NCBI GenBank assembly: GCA_002792755.1
Contig: PFOY01000050.1
Location: forward strand, 1-6,557
DNA length: 6,557 bases
Direction: 5' to 3'
DNA from: Candidatus Nomurabacteria bacterium CG_4_10_14_0_2_um_filter_30_12
GTDB lineage: Bacteria; Patescibacteriota; Minisyncoccia; Phycocordibacterales; UBA9973
The notes below the pieces were generated by a model that worked only from the letters and a program-made list of their open reading frames with translations, did no database searches and was not told the DNA's origin. Each line of letters starts with the position of its first letter. The first letter of the stretch is position 1. A program made the position numbers and the translations under genes. This document shows positions 1-6,557 of the stretch, in pieces.

Positions 1-869
1 TTAAAGAAAAAACACTTCAGAGAATTACGGAAAAAAATTTAATTAAAATATTTAATTTAAAATTTGTATCTACTGAATTTGCTTTACATAATTTTAGAAT
101 TGATACTTTGGCTTTTGACGAAGAAAATTCGTCTTTTGTTATTATTGAATATAAAAAAGATAGAAGCTTTAGTGTGATTGATCAAGGATATTCTTATCTA
201 TCATTACTTTTAAATAATAAAGCCGATTTTATTTTGGAATATAACGAAAAAAATAATAAATCTTTAAAAAGAGAGGATGTAGACTGGACGCAATCAAGAG
301 TGATGTTTGTTGCAAAAGATTTTACATCATATCAATTGAATGCAATAAACTTTCGAGATCTACCAATAGAATTATGGGAAGCGAAACTTTATCAAAATGA
401 TATTTTTCTATATAACCAACTTAAATCACCAGATACAAATGAATCTATAAAAACTGTTTCTAAAAGTAAAACCATAGAATCTGTCAGCCGAGAGGTAAAA
501 AAATATACAATATCTGATCATTTTAAAGAAGGTTGGGAAACTTCAAAAGAAATTTATGAAATATTAAGAGATAGAATTTTAGAAATAGACTCTCGAATTG
601 AGGAAAAATTTAATAGAAATTTCATTGGGTATAAATTAGGCTCAAATAATATTTGCACTATTCACACACGGCAAACAAAATTGAACGTTTCTTTGATAAG
701 AGTTGATAAGGAGGATTTAAAAGATCCTGAGAAGAAAATAAAAGAAATACCATGGAAAAAACTTGAATGGGGAAAACAATGTAAGGTTATTATTGAAAAT
801 AAACAAGATTTAGATTATACGATGTTTTTAATTAAACAAGTTTATGAAAAGTTTTATAAATTAAAATGA
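1..869 (+). CDS. NucS/Mrr-like PD-(D/E)XK nuclease-fold protein with C-terminal DUF5655 domain (5' end outside window)
   Basis: The reading frame is open from the window edge (first whole codon at base 3), so the gene begins upstream. A TTG at 108 falls inside the nuclease motif and is not a credible start. About 288 residues are visible; from memory of the family, roughly 20-25 are missing. The visible N-terminal part carries a PD-(D/E)XK-like core: R-I-D with D34 (numbered from the codon at base 3), then VIIEYKK with E49 and K51, then a Q61/Y63 helix. The last ~120 residues (about 168-288) match my recollection of DUF5655, a domain often found on small predicted endonucleases and beside restriction systems. 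The protein looks cytosolic, with no membrane segment. It ends in tandem stops TGA-TAA, 23 bases before the methyltransferase gene and in the same direction. It may be a nucleic-acid-binding or nuclease accessory of the adjacent restriction system, or only a neighbour. The fold call is fairly secure; the biological role is unknown. Confidence 0.8.
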   Translation, partial: KEKTLQRITEKNLIKIFNLKFVSTEFALHNFRIDTLAFDEENSSFVIIEYKKDRSFSVIDQGYSYLSLLLNNKADFILEYNEKNNKSLKREDVDWTQSRVMFVAKDFTSYQLNAINFRDLPIELWEAKLYQNDIFLYNQLKSPDTNESIKTVSKSKTIESVSREVKKYTISDHFKEGWETSKEIYEILRDRILEIDSRIEEKFNRNFIGYKLGSNNICTIHTRQTKLNVSLIRVDKEDLKDPEKKIKEIPWKKLEWGKQCKVIIENKQDLDYTMFLIKQVYEKFYKLK

Positions 870-892
870 TAATATTTAGTATATAAGGTAAT

Positions 893-2932
893 ATGAAAAA
901 AATACAACTTACACAACTTGTAAAATCGGATGACAAATATGATCTTACGATTTTTTCGCCCGAAAGTATTGATAGAATCGAAAATAATATTTATGAAAAA
1001 GACGAAAAACTTTTTCTCAAATGTTTCAAGAGAAACAAAGATATCCAAGTTAAACCAGAAGAAATAGTCAGGCAACTCATGCTAGATAAGCTAATTAACG
1101 AATACGGATATTCTGTAGACTTACTTGATGTCGAATACACGGTTAATTTTGGAAGAGAGAAAAAATTTGCTGATATTGTGATTTTTAATAGAACTGATAA
1201 AACAAGTATTTATTGTGTTCTTGAAATTAAAAAACATAATGCTAAAGATGGTAAAGACCAATTAAAAAGCTATACAAACGCAACTGGTGCACCGCTTGCA
1301 ATTTGGACAAACGGAGTTGAAATAAATTATTACGAAAGATTAGATCCAAATTATTTTGAACCGTTATCCGATATTCCAAAAGCGAATGAAACAATAGATG
1401 ACGTAAAAAATGAAAGATTTACATATCTTGAACTGATGGTAAAAGATAGGCTAACAGAAGAAAGAAAATCATTGAAGGATTTAATTCAAGAAATGGAAGA
1501 TGAAGTTTTGGCAAATGCCGGAGTAGATGTATTTGAGGAGGTTTTTAAACTTATATTTACCAAGCTATATGATGAAATGGAAAGTGCTGATGATCGAGTG
1601 AATATCGAGACTCAGATTAAAATTATTAAAAAGCAAAATCCAGTTTTTACTGATAAACAGATATTAGAGCAAATTGAAAATAACGACTTTAGAAAACTAG
1701 AGTTTAGAAGCCGAGGAGATGCACATCATACAAAAGAAGTAATTAATAATTTATATCAAAAAGCCAAAGATAAGTGGCAAGGAATTTTTGAAAAAGGCGA
1801 GCCACTCCGGATCACAGATGAAAACCACCTGCAAATTTGTATTGGATTTTTGCAAAATGTGAAACTCTTCAATTCCAATCTTCAAGTAATTGATGAGGCA
1901 TTTGAATATCTGGTAAATAAATCGGCAAAAGGAGAAAAAGGGCAATATTTCACGCCAAGAAATGTAATAGATATGTGTGTCTATATGATGAATCCACAAC
2001 CAGAAGAGTACATGATAGATACAGCTTGTGGAAGCTGTGGTTTTACGGTTCATACCCTTTTTAATGTTTGGCAAAAACTTGTTAACCAAGGAAAAGCACG
2101 ATTTGCTAATTTTTCCAACCAAAAACTTACGTCAAATCAAAAAGCTTATGTAGATAAAGTTTTTGGGATAGATTTCGATGAAAAATCTGTACGAGTGGCA
2201 CGCACTCTCAATATGATTGCGGGTGACGGACGGACTAATGTTCTACATCTTAATACTTTGGATTATACGAGATGGGAGGAAAAACTCAAAGATAGCTCAT
2301 GGAGCAAGACCTATCTTGAAGGATTTTATAGATTACTTGATCTGGCAATAAATCGCCAAAACCCAAAAGAATTTAATTTTGATATTGTGATGGCCAATCC
2401 TCCTTTTGCTGGAGATATAAAAGATTCAAGACTTATTTCAAATTATGAGGTGGCTTTTGATGGTAAAGGTAAAAAATCAAATAAAGTTTCTCGCGATGTA
2501 CTTTTTATCGAAAGAAATTTAGATTTTCTTAAGCCCGGCGGACGAATGGCGATAGTTTTACCGCAAGGGAGATTCAATAATACTAGTGACGAAAAAATAA
2601 GAAATTTTATAATGGAGCGAGCTAGACTTATTGCAGTCGTCGGACTAGACGGAAATACTTTCAAACCTCATACAGGGACAAAGACATCGGTATTATTTGT
2701 CCAAAAATGGGACGATAAAATAAATCCAAAAGTTGACGATTATGAAATATTTATGGCGGTAAGTGAAATGAGCGGAAAAGATAATTCAGGTGAAGAAATC
2801 TATGAAAAAGACGAAAATGGGGAACGAAAATTAAACGAGCACAATCACCTTATCCAAAAGCACGATTTAGAAAAAATCACTCTTGAATTTGAAAAATGGG
2901 CAAAAGAACAGAAATTAAGTTTTTGGAAATAA
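893..2932 (+). CDS. hsdM: Fused restriction-modification protein: HsdR-type N-terminal nuclease domain plus HsdM-type adenine-N6 DNA methyltransferase
   Basis: A 679-aa protein predicted to methylate adenine in the sequence chosen by the HsdS encoded downstream, and probably to cut unmodified DNA. Residues ~50-165 resemble the HSDR_N (Type I R-subunit N-terminal) PD-(D/E)XK domain: E56/E57 in PEEIVRQLM, D94 in FADIVIF, E111-I-K113, and Q123 in QLKSY. Residues ~170-340 form the helical HsdM N-terminal region. The N6-methyltransferase core follows: motif X QYFTPR (351-356), SAM-binding motif I DTACGSCGF (376-384, a variant of DPACGSGGF), acidic GIDFDE (425-430), and catalytic motif IV NPPF (502-505). 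All nuclease and methylase key residues appear intact. Usual HsdM proteins are about 500 aa; the extra length is the nuclease domain. There are no helicase motifs. The ATG at 893 has an AAGG Shine-Dalgarno at 885-888. The BcgI RM subunit is the nearest architectural parallel. The symbol hsdM covers only the methylase half. Whether the nuclease is active is inferred. Confidence 0.9.
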   Translation: MKKIQLTQLVKSDDKYDLTIFSPESIDRIENNIYEKDEKLFLKCFKRNKDIQVKPEEIVRQLMLDKLINEYGYSVDLLDVEYTVNFGREKKFADIVIFNRTDKTSIYCVLEIKKHNAKDGKDQLKSYTNATGAPLAIWTNGVEINYYERLDPNYFEPLSDIPKANETIDDVKNERFTYLELMVKDRLTEERKSLKDLIQEMEDEVLANAGVDVFEEVFKLIFTKLYDEMESADDRVNIETQIKIIKKQNPVFTDKQILEQIENNDFRKLEFRSRGDAHHTKEVINNLYQKAKDKWQGIFEKGEPLRITDENHLQICIGFLQNVKLFNSNLQVIDEAFEYLVNKSAKGEKGQYFTPRNVIDMCVYMMNPQPEEYMIDTACGSCGFTVHTLFNVWQKLVNQGKARFANFSNQKLTSNQKAYVDKVFGIDFDEKSVRVARTLNMIAGDGRTNVLHLNTLDYTRWEEKLKDSSWSKTYLEGFYRLLDLAINRQNPKEFNFDIVMANPPFAGDIKDSRLISNYEVAFDGKGKKSNKVSRDVLFIERNLDFLKPGGRMAIVLPQGRFNNTSDEKIRNFIMERARLIAVVGLDGNTFKPHTGTKTSVLFVQKWDDKINPKVDDYEIFMAVSEMSGKDNSGEEIYEKDENGERKLNEHNHLIQKHDLEKITLEFEKWAKEQKLSFWK

Positions 2933-2936
2933 TATG
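2930..2936 (+). promoter_or_regulatory. Stop-T-start junction, likely translational coupling of methylase and ATPase genes
   Basis: The TAA stop (2930-2932) is followed by one T and the next ATG (2934). A weak GGAA (2925-2928) lies just upstream, inside the preceding coding sequence. The arrangement suggests reinitiation by terminating ribosomes. Coupling is inferred, not shown. Confidence 0.5.
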
Positions 2937-4778
2937 AAATATTCTAAATTTACAATTAAAAATTTTAAAGGTATTCAGGACGCTGAGTTAGATTTAGTCA
3001 AATATCCGAATGGCAATATTTTCCCGTTTGTTGGTTTAAACGAAGCTGGTAAAACAACAATTCTTGAAGCAATAAATTTTTTTCATAATGAAAGTTTTAT
3101 TGAAGAAAAAAGAAAAATTATTCACAAAAAAGACCAGTCTATCTTTACCGGCCATTGTGAAGTAACTGCTATTTTAATATTGGATGCTGAGGATAAAAAA
3201 ATAATACAAGAAGATCTTGAAAAAAGATATTCTCTCAAAGAGATACCAAATAAACTAACAATAACCAGAAAATGGTATTTTGAAAATGGCCGTTTTGTAA
3301 AGAAGGAAGAAGATTTAATAAATTTTGATATTTTTATAAAAATTAAGTCTGAAATTGAAAATGAGCCTGAAAAAGAAGATTTATTGCTTTCTCATGAAAA
3401 ATCTGAGTGGCAAAAAATTATAAATAATTTAACGCTTAAAATTCCTAAAATTATTTATTATCCTTCTTTTTTATCTAAATTCCCAGAAAAAATTTATTTA
3501 GAAGATATAACTAATACATCAATTAATGAAAAAGAAAAAGAAACTAATAATTTTTATAAGTTGATAATAGATGATATTTTAAAGTCAGCCAATGCCGACT
3601 ATTCTTTAATAGATTTTGTGAAAAAAATAAAAGATATTTCAAATCCAGATAATACACAAGCGGCTGATAGCTTGATCCAAGATATTTCAAATATTTTAAA
3701 CAAAAAAGTTATTTCTCATTGGAAAAAAATATTTGATAAAAAAAACTCAAATTTGAGCATAACTATTAGTAAAGGATTTAACCTGAATACTCATTATTTA
3801 AATATAAAAATTCTTAAAGGTGGTAGAACATATGAAATAGATGATGGCAGTTTAGGTTTTAGATGGTTTTTTACTTTTATATTATTTACAGAATTTAGAA
3901 AAAAAAGAGAAGGAGAAAACGGAGAGTACTTGTTCTTGTTTGATGAGCCAGCGAGCAATCTTCATGAGGGCGCACAGGCAAAACTTCTTGATTTATTAAA
4001 AGAAATTTCTTTAGGTGCAAAAATATTATATACAACACATAGTCCATATTTGATTGACGATAAAAATATTATAAATTGTTTTGTTGTTAAGGATGAAGGA
4101 TTTAAATTAGAAGAAGATTTATTATATTCACAAGATATTAAATGTTATCCATATCGCCAATTTGTTAGTAGTGATAATTTGGAAGATAAAAGTTATACAA
4201 TGCACTTTAAGCCTTTACTGGATGCTTTAGATTTTAAAGAGCATATGTTTAATCCAAAAACGAATATCATCTTAACAGAGGGGAAATTTGATTATTATAC
4301 TTTTAAGTGGATGAAAGAAATTTCAGTTAACATTGATGATTTTAATTTTTATCCTGGTTCCGGAGTGAGTGCGTACGACCAGTTATTGAGAGATTATTTA
4401 GCAAACAATAAAAAATTTATTGCGATTTTTGATGCAGATGGTAATTTAACAAAAGAAAATTCGAAAGGTAAATATTGGAAAGGAAAATACATAGAAGATG
4501 TTTCCGAAGAATTAAAAGATAGAATTTTTACATTAGAGCAAATAGATCTACTTTTTGATAATTTTACAACTGAAGATTTGTTTGAATTAGAAGACAAAAT
4601 TAAAATCCAACGGGTGTTTATTTCAGAATCAACAACTTATGATAAAGGCCGATTTAATAGTGCCATTCAGCAATGTTATATAGATAAAATAAAAATTGAA
4701 TTATCACAAGAAACAAAAGATAGGTTTAAAAAAGTTTTTGAGTTTATCAAAGATAAATTAACTAAGCTCGAAAATTAG
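2934..4778 (+). CDS. OLD-family ATP-dependent nuclease: ABC/SMC-type ATPase with C-terminal TOPRIM domain
   Basis: A 614-aa cytosolic protein predicted to hydrolyse ATP and cut or nick DNA. The N-terminus (KYSKFTIKNFKGI) is typical of SMC/RecF-like ATPases. Walker A is GLNEAGKTT (34-42). A signature-like segment DDGSLGFRWFF lies at 303-313. Walker B is YLFLFDEPASNLH (332-344), with D337 and E338. The H-switch is TTHSPY (367-372). Residues ~160-295 between the ATPase lobes are helical and charged. A TOPRIM domain follows: glutamate motif LTEGKFD with E449, then IFDADG with D500 and D502, then TTEDLFE around 545-551. This order and length fit OLD nucleases, the family of phage P2 Old and Gabija GajA. 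No UvrD-like GajB partner is visible, so it is not a recognisable Gabija pair. It sits between the methylase and hsdS genes with a one-base gap on each side. It looks AT-richer than the methylase core, which may mean separate acquisition. An accessory or motor role in the restriction complex is speculation; a free-standing defence effector is equally possible. Confidence 0.88.
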   Translation: MKYSKFTIKNFKGIQDAELDLVKYPNGNIFPFVGLNEAGKTTILEAINFFHNESFIEEKRKIIHKKDQSIFTGHCEVTAILILDAEDKKIIQEDLEKRYSLKEIPNKLTITRKWYFENGRFVKKEEDLINFDIFIKIKSEIENEPEKEDLLLSHEKSEWQKIINNLTLKIPKIIYYPSFLSKFPEKIYLEDITNTSINEKEKETNNFYKLIIDDILKSANADYSLIDFVKKIKDISNPDNTQAADSLIQDISNILNKKVISHWKKIFDKKNSNLSITISKGFNLNTHYLNIKILKGGRTYEIDDGSLGFRWFFTFILFTEFRKKREGENGEYLFLFDEPASNLHEGAQAKLLDLLKEISLGAKILYTTHSPYLIDDKNIINCFVVKDEGFKLEEDLLYSQDIKCYPYRQFVSSDNLEDKSYTMHFKPLLDALDFKEHMFNPKTNIILTEGKFDYYTFKWMKEISVNIDDFNFYPGSGVSAYDQLLRDYLANNKKFIAIFDADGNLTKENSKGKYWKGKYIEDVSEELKDRIFTLEQIDLLFDNFTTEDLFELEDKIKIQRVFISESTTYDKGRFNSAIQQCYIDKIKIELSQETKDRFKKVFEFIKDKLTKLEN

Positions 4779-4782
4779 TATG
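4776..4782 (+). promoter_or_regulatory. Stop-T-start junction, likely translational coupling of ATPase and hsdS genes
   Basis: The TAG stop (4776-4778) is followed by one T and the hsdS ATG (4780), the same spacing as at the previous junction. No clear Shine-Dalgarno precedes the ATG, which makes reinitiation the likeliest way hsdS is translated. This is inference from spacing. Confidence 0.5.
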
Positions 4783-6174
4783 TCACAAATAAGCTACATA
4801 AAATATACGGATGTTCTCGAAGCTCGCAGATATGATGCGGAATATTTTAAGCCTGAATATTTACAGATAGAAAAATTAATTTCTAAATTAGACAATAAAC
4901 CGATCGGTAAAATAATCTCTTTATTAACCGATTATCATGCAAATGGAAGTTATCAAATATTGAATGAACATGTAAATCTCCTAGATAAAAAAGATTATGC
5001 TTTGATGGTAAGAACCGTTGATTTTGAAACAGATAATTTTGAAACTGATCGTAAATATTTATCTGAGCCAGCATATAATTTTTTAAAAAAAACTAAAATG
5101 TACGGCGGGGAAATTGTTATAAATAAAATCGGAAATGCAGGCAGAGTATATTTTTTACAGAAAATGAACCAACCTGTTTCTTTAGGAATGAATCAATTCA
5201 TGATAAGGACAAATGAGAATATAAATAATTATTATTTATATATTTATTTAATTTCTCGTTACGGAAAAAAATTAATAGAAAGAAGAATTACTGGAGCTGT
5301 GCCTTTAAGTATTGATAAACAATCTGTGAGAAATGTAACCGTTCCAATTCTTCCTCAGCCTTTTCAGTTCAAAATAGAACAACTTGTAAAGTTATCACAT
5401 CAAAAACAACACCAATCAAAAATACTCTATCAAGAGGCAGAAAAACTCTTACTTTCAGAGCTTGGACTTTTGAACTATCAAGTGAAACAGGAGCTCACTT
5501 TCTCAACCACAAAAAAAGAAATCGAAGAAGCTCACAGATACGACAGCGAGTATTTTCAACCGAAATACAAAGAGATTATCGAAAGGATTGAAAAGTATAA
5601 CGGAAAATATGATGTTGTAAGAGAGATAGTTAAGTGGAAAAAAGGTGTTGAAGTAGGAACGGATGCTTACACCGAAAGTGGAAAAGATTTTATAAGAGTA
5701 TCTGACTTTTCAAAATATGGAATATCTGAGTCAAATAAAAAAATATCTGACAAAGCTTTTGAATATTTAAAAAATAACTATCAACCAAAAAAGGGAGAGA
5801 TGCTTTTTACTAAAGATGGAACAATCGGGATTAGTTATGTTTTAAAGGAAGATATAGAAGGAATAATCAGCGGTGCATTTTTGAGATTAAATCTAAAAGA
5901 AAAATATAAAAACTTTGAAAAAGAGTGTTTATCATTAATTTTCAGTTCAATAATCTGTAAAATGCAAGTGGAAAAACTATCGGGAGGAGCCGTAATCGCC
6001 CATTTAAAACCATCGGATTTTGACACTTTTAAGATACCACTCATAAGATCATCTGTTCAGAAACAAATTGCTGACAAGATACAACAAAGTCATATGCACA
6101 GAAAAGAAAGTAAAGGTCTACTCGAAGAGGCTAAGAGAAAAGTTGAAGAAGAAATTGAAAGAGGAAACCTATAA
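4780..6174 (+). CDS. hsdS: HsdS-type DNA specificity subunit with two target-recognition domains
   Basis: A 464-aa subunit predicted to direct the methylase/nuclease protein to a bipartite DNA sequence. It shows the pseudo-twofold layout of HsdS. Half one starts with EARRYDAEYFKPEY (14-27), followed by a recognition domain (~40-190) and a helical conserved region (~190-232). Half two starts with EEAHRYDSEYFQPKY (249-263), followed by a recognition domain (~277-420) and a C-terminal helix rich in E and K (~423-462). Segments such as KKGEMLFTKDGTIG (337-350) and SGGAVIAHLKPSDFDTFKIPL (400-420) are typical of Methylase_S domains. The length matches two-domain HsdS proteins, and I see no truncation or frameshift. 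It is the last gene of the three-gene operon. The recognition sequence cannot be predicted from this. The two recognition domains look dissimilar, so an asymmetric target is expected. Confidence 0.92.
   Translation: MSQISYIKYTDVLEARRYDAEYFKPEYLQIEKLISKLDNKPIGKIISLLTDYHANGSYQILNEHVNLLDKKDYALMVRTVDFETDNFETDRKYLSEPAYNFLKKTKMYGGEIVINKIGNAGRVYFLQKMNQPVSLGMNQFMIRTNENINNYYLYIYLISRYGKKLIERRITGAVPLSIDKQSVRNVTVPILPQPFQFKIEQLVKLSHQKQHQSKILYQEAEKLLLSELGLLNYQVKQELTFSTTKKEIEEAHRYDSEYFQPKYKEIIERIEKYNGKYDVVREIVKWKKGVEVGTDAYTESGKDFIRVSDFSKYGISESNKKISDKAFEYLKNNYQPKKGEMLFTKDGTIGISYVLKEDIEGIISGAFLRLNLKEKYKNFEKECLSLIFSSIICKMQVEKLSGGAVIAHLKPSDFDTFKIPLIRSSVQKQIADKIQQSHMHRKESKGLLEEAKRKVEEEIERGNL
4819..4860 (+). repeat. 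Direct repeat copy 1, start of the first HsdS half
   Basis: This 42-base stretch encodes EARRYDAEYFKPEY and pairs with 5527-5568. By hand alignment 30 of 42 bases match without gaps. It is the DNA trace of the internal duplication that gives HsdS its two halves, and it is coding sequence. Confidence 0.75.
5527..5568 (+). repeat. Direct repeat copy 2, start of the second HsdS half
   Basis: This encodes EAHRYDSEYFQPKY and matches 4819-4860 at 30 of 42 bases. The copies lie 708 bases apart (236 codons), about one HsdS half. They are too diverged to suggest frequent homologous recombination, although domain exchange over evolutionary time is known for this family. Confidence 0.75.
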
Positions 6175-6186
6175 ATAACTTATAAT
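6155..6186 (+). promoter_or_regulatory. Candidate sigma70-type promoter for the downstream RecB-like gene
   Basis: A perfect TATAAT (6181-6186) lies just after the hsdS stop, with TTGAAA (6155-6160) upstream. The 20-base spacer is longer than the usual 16-18, so the -35 assignment is weak and the -10 carries the call. Transcription would start near 6192-6195, giving a leader of about 30 bases. In AT-rich DNA such a hexamer can occur by chance. Confidence 0.4.
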
Positions 6187-6222
6187 ACAGGGGGTCAAAA
6201 CATTTTCTTGTAAAAAATAATC

Positions 6223-6557
6223 ATGCTTAAATTGTCACCGAGTAAAATAGCCACCTATAAACAATGTCCGTTTAAATATAAATGTGAAATAGATACGCAA
6301 ACAAGACTTGCCTATAGAAAAGATACTCCAGATTTGGTTTTTGGAAATTTGATTCACGGATGCCTAAACGATTTTTATAAAAGAACAAAAAAAGAAGACA
6401 GGAATTTTGAAACACTAAGGAAATTATTTGAGACAAAATTTAAATATAGTTTTCAAAAATACAACAAAGTATTTAAAAATAAAGAAACGATTATCAAATA
6501 TGTGGAAGAGTCGAAAAAACAATTCAAAACATTTCTTAAAAATAAACTATCTCATGG
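6223..6557 (+). CDS. RecB/AddB/Cas4-like PD-(D/E)XK exonuclease family protein, N-terminal part (3' end outside window)
   Basis: The frame is open from ATG 6223 to the window end, giving 111 codons. An in-frame TAA at 6211 means this ATG is the first possible start. The N-terminus reads LSPSKIATYKQCPFKYKCEID, the hallmark opening of RecB-family (COG2887-like) nucleases. C15 in the QCP motif is where AddB and Cas4 proteins place the first iron-sulfur cysteine. GNLIHG (41-46), with H45, matches the G-x-x-x-H motif of the nuclease core. The catalytic D and ExK motifs, and any C-terminal cysteine cluster, would lie beyond the window. The following residues are lysine-rich and helical. No Shine-Dalgarno is seen near the ATG; the only purine run (around 6189-6194) is too far away. 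It starts 48 bases after hsdS and probably has its own promoter, so it may be a repair gene flanking the defence island. A CRISPR cas4 is less likely because no array or cas genes are visible. Confidence 0.8.
   Translation, partial: MLKLSPSKIATYKQCPFKYKCEIDTQTRLAYRKDTPDLVFGNLIHGCLNDFYKRTKKEDRNFETLRKLFETKFKYSFQKYNKVFKNKETIIKYVEESKKQFKTFLKNKLSH

Noticed and set aside
108..110. TTG as the start of the first gene
   Set aside because: The frame is open to the window edge, and the upstream codons encode the R-I-D part of the nuclease core, so the true start is outside the window.
868..873. GATAAT as a -10 box for the methylase gene
   Set aside because: It overlaps the upstream stop codon and has no reasonable -35 at the right distance; chance matches are common in such AT-rich DNA.
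854..1075. Antisense ORF of 73 codons overlapping the start of the methylase gene
   Set aside because: It is a shadow of a confidently identified gene: its translation is Phe/Ile/Tyr-rich as expected from reversed AT-rich coding DNA, with no motif.
1751..2122. Antisense ORF of 123 codons inside the methylase gene
   Set aside because: It lies wholly over conserved methylase motifs, has low-complexity composition and no recognisable domain.
2443..2664. Antisense ORF inside the methylase gene; similar ones at 4394-4597, 4883-5074 and 5835-6044
   Set aside because: All are fully covered by conserved genes on the + strand and show no domain features.
2934..4778. Gabija system (GajA-like ATPase)
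   Set aside because: The domain order fits GajA-type OLD proteins, but no UvrD-like GajB helicase follows; the next gene is hsdS.
5511..5517. A7 tract in hsdS as a phase-variation switch
   Set aside because: Runs of six or seven A are frequent throughout the window, and the frame here is intact; nothing sets this one apart.
6175..6222. Rho-independent terminator after hsdS
   Set aside because: I could find no GC-rich hairpin followed by a T run; only a trivial TACA/TGTA pairing is present.
6223..6557. CRISPR cas4
   Set aside because: The QCP and GxxxH motifs are shared by the wider RecB/AddB family, and no repeat array or other cas gene is visible.

Overview
The window is an AT-rich bacterial segment with all genes on the + strand. 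It is a compact DNA-defence locus with nuclease genes on both sides. Genes are tightly packed: one-base gaps inside the core operon and no stretch over 50 bases without coding sequence. Arg is mostly AGA, the standard code fits (long ORFs with no in-frame TGA), and Shine-Dalgarno signals are weak. This would suit a small-genome lineage such as Candidate Phyla Radiation/Patescibacteria. That placement is a low-confidence inference from style, because no rRNA or other phylogenetic marker is present.

Layout. (1) Bases 1-869: the 3' part of a NucS/Mrr-like PD-(D/E)XK protein with a C-terminal DUF5655 domain; its N-terminus lies outside the window. (2) Bases 893-6174: a three-gene operon. The first gene is a 679-aa fusion of an HsdR-type N-terminal nuclease domain to an HsdM-type adenine-N6 methyltransferase. 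The second is a 614-aa OLD-family ATPase with a C-terminal TOPRIM nuclease domain. The third is a 464-aa HsdS specificity subunit with two target-recognition half-sites. Both internal junctions consist of a stop codon, one T, then ATG. (3) Bases 6175-6222: a short spacer with a plausible TATAAT promoter. (4) Bases 6223-6557: the start of a RecB/AddB/Cas4-like PD-(D/E)XK nuclease gene that leaves the window.

How the genes may work together. No HsdR helicase/translocase gene is visible. The cleavage module is instead fused to the methyltransferase, and HsdS is a separate subunit. That architecture resembles BcgI-type (Type IIB) restriction-modification enzymes, or a motorless Type I derivative. 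The main oddity is an ATP-driven OLD/TOPRIM nuclease placed between the methyltransferase and specificity genes, so the two halves of one enzyme are expected to be co-translated with it. It could be a partner effector, a replacement for the missing motor, or a second defence layer captured by the operon. The sequence does not decide between these.
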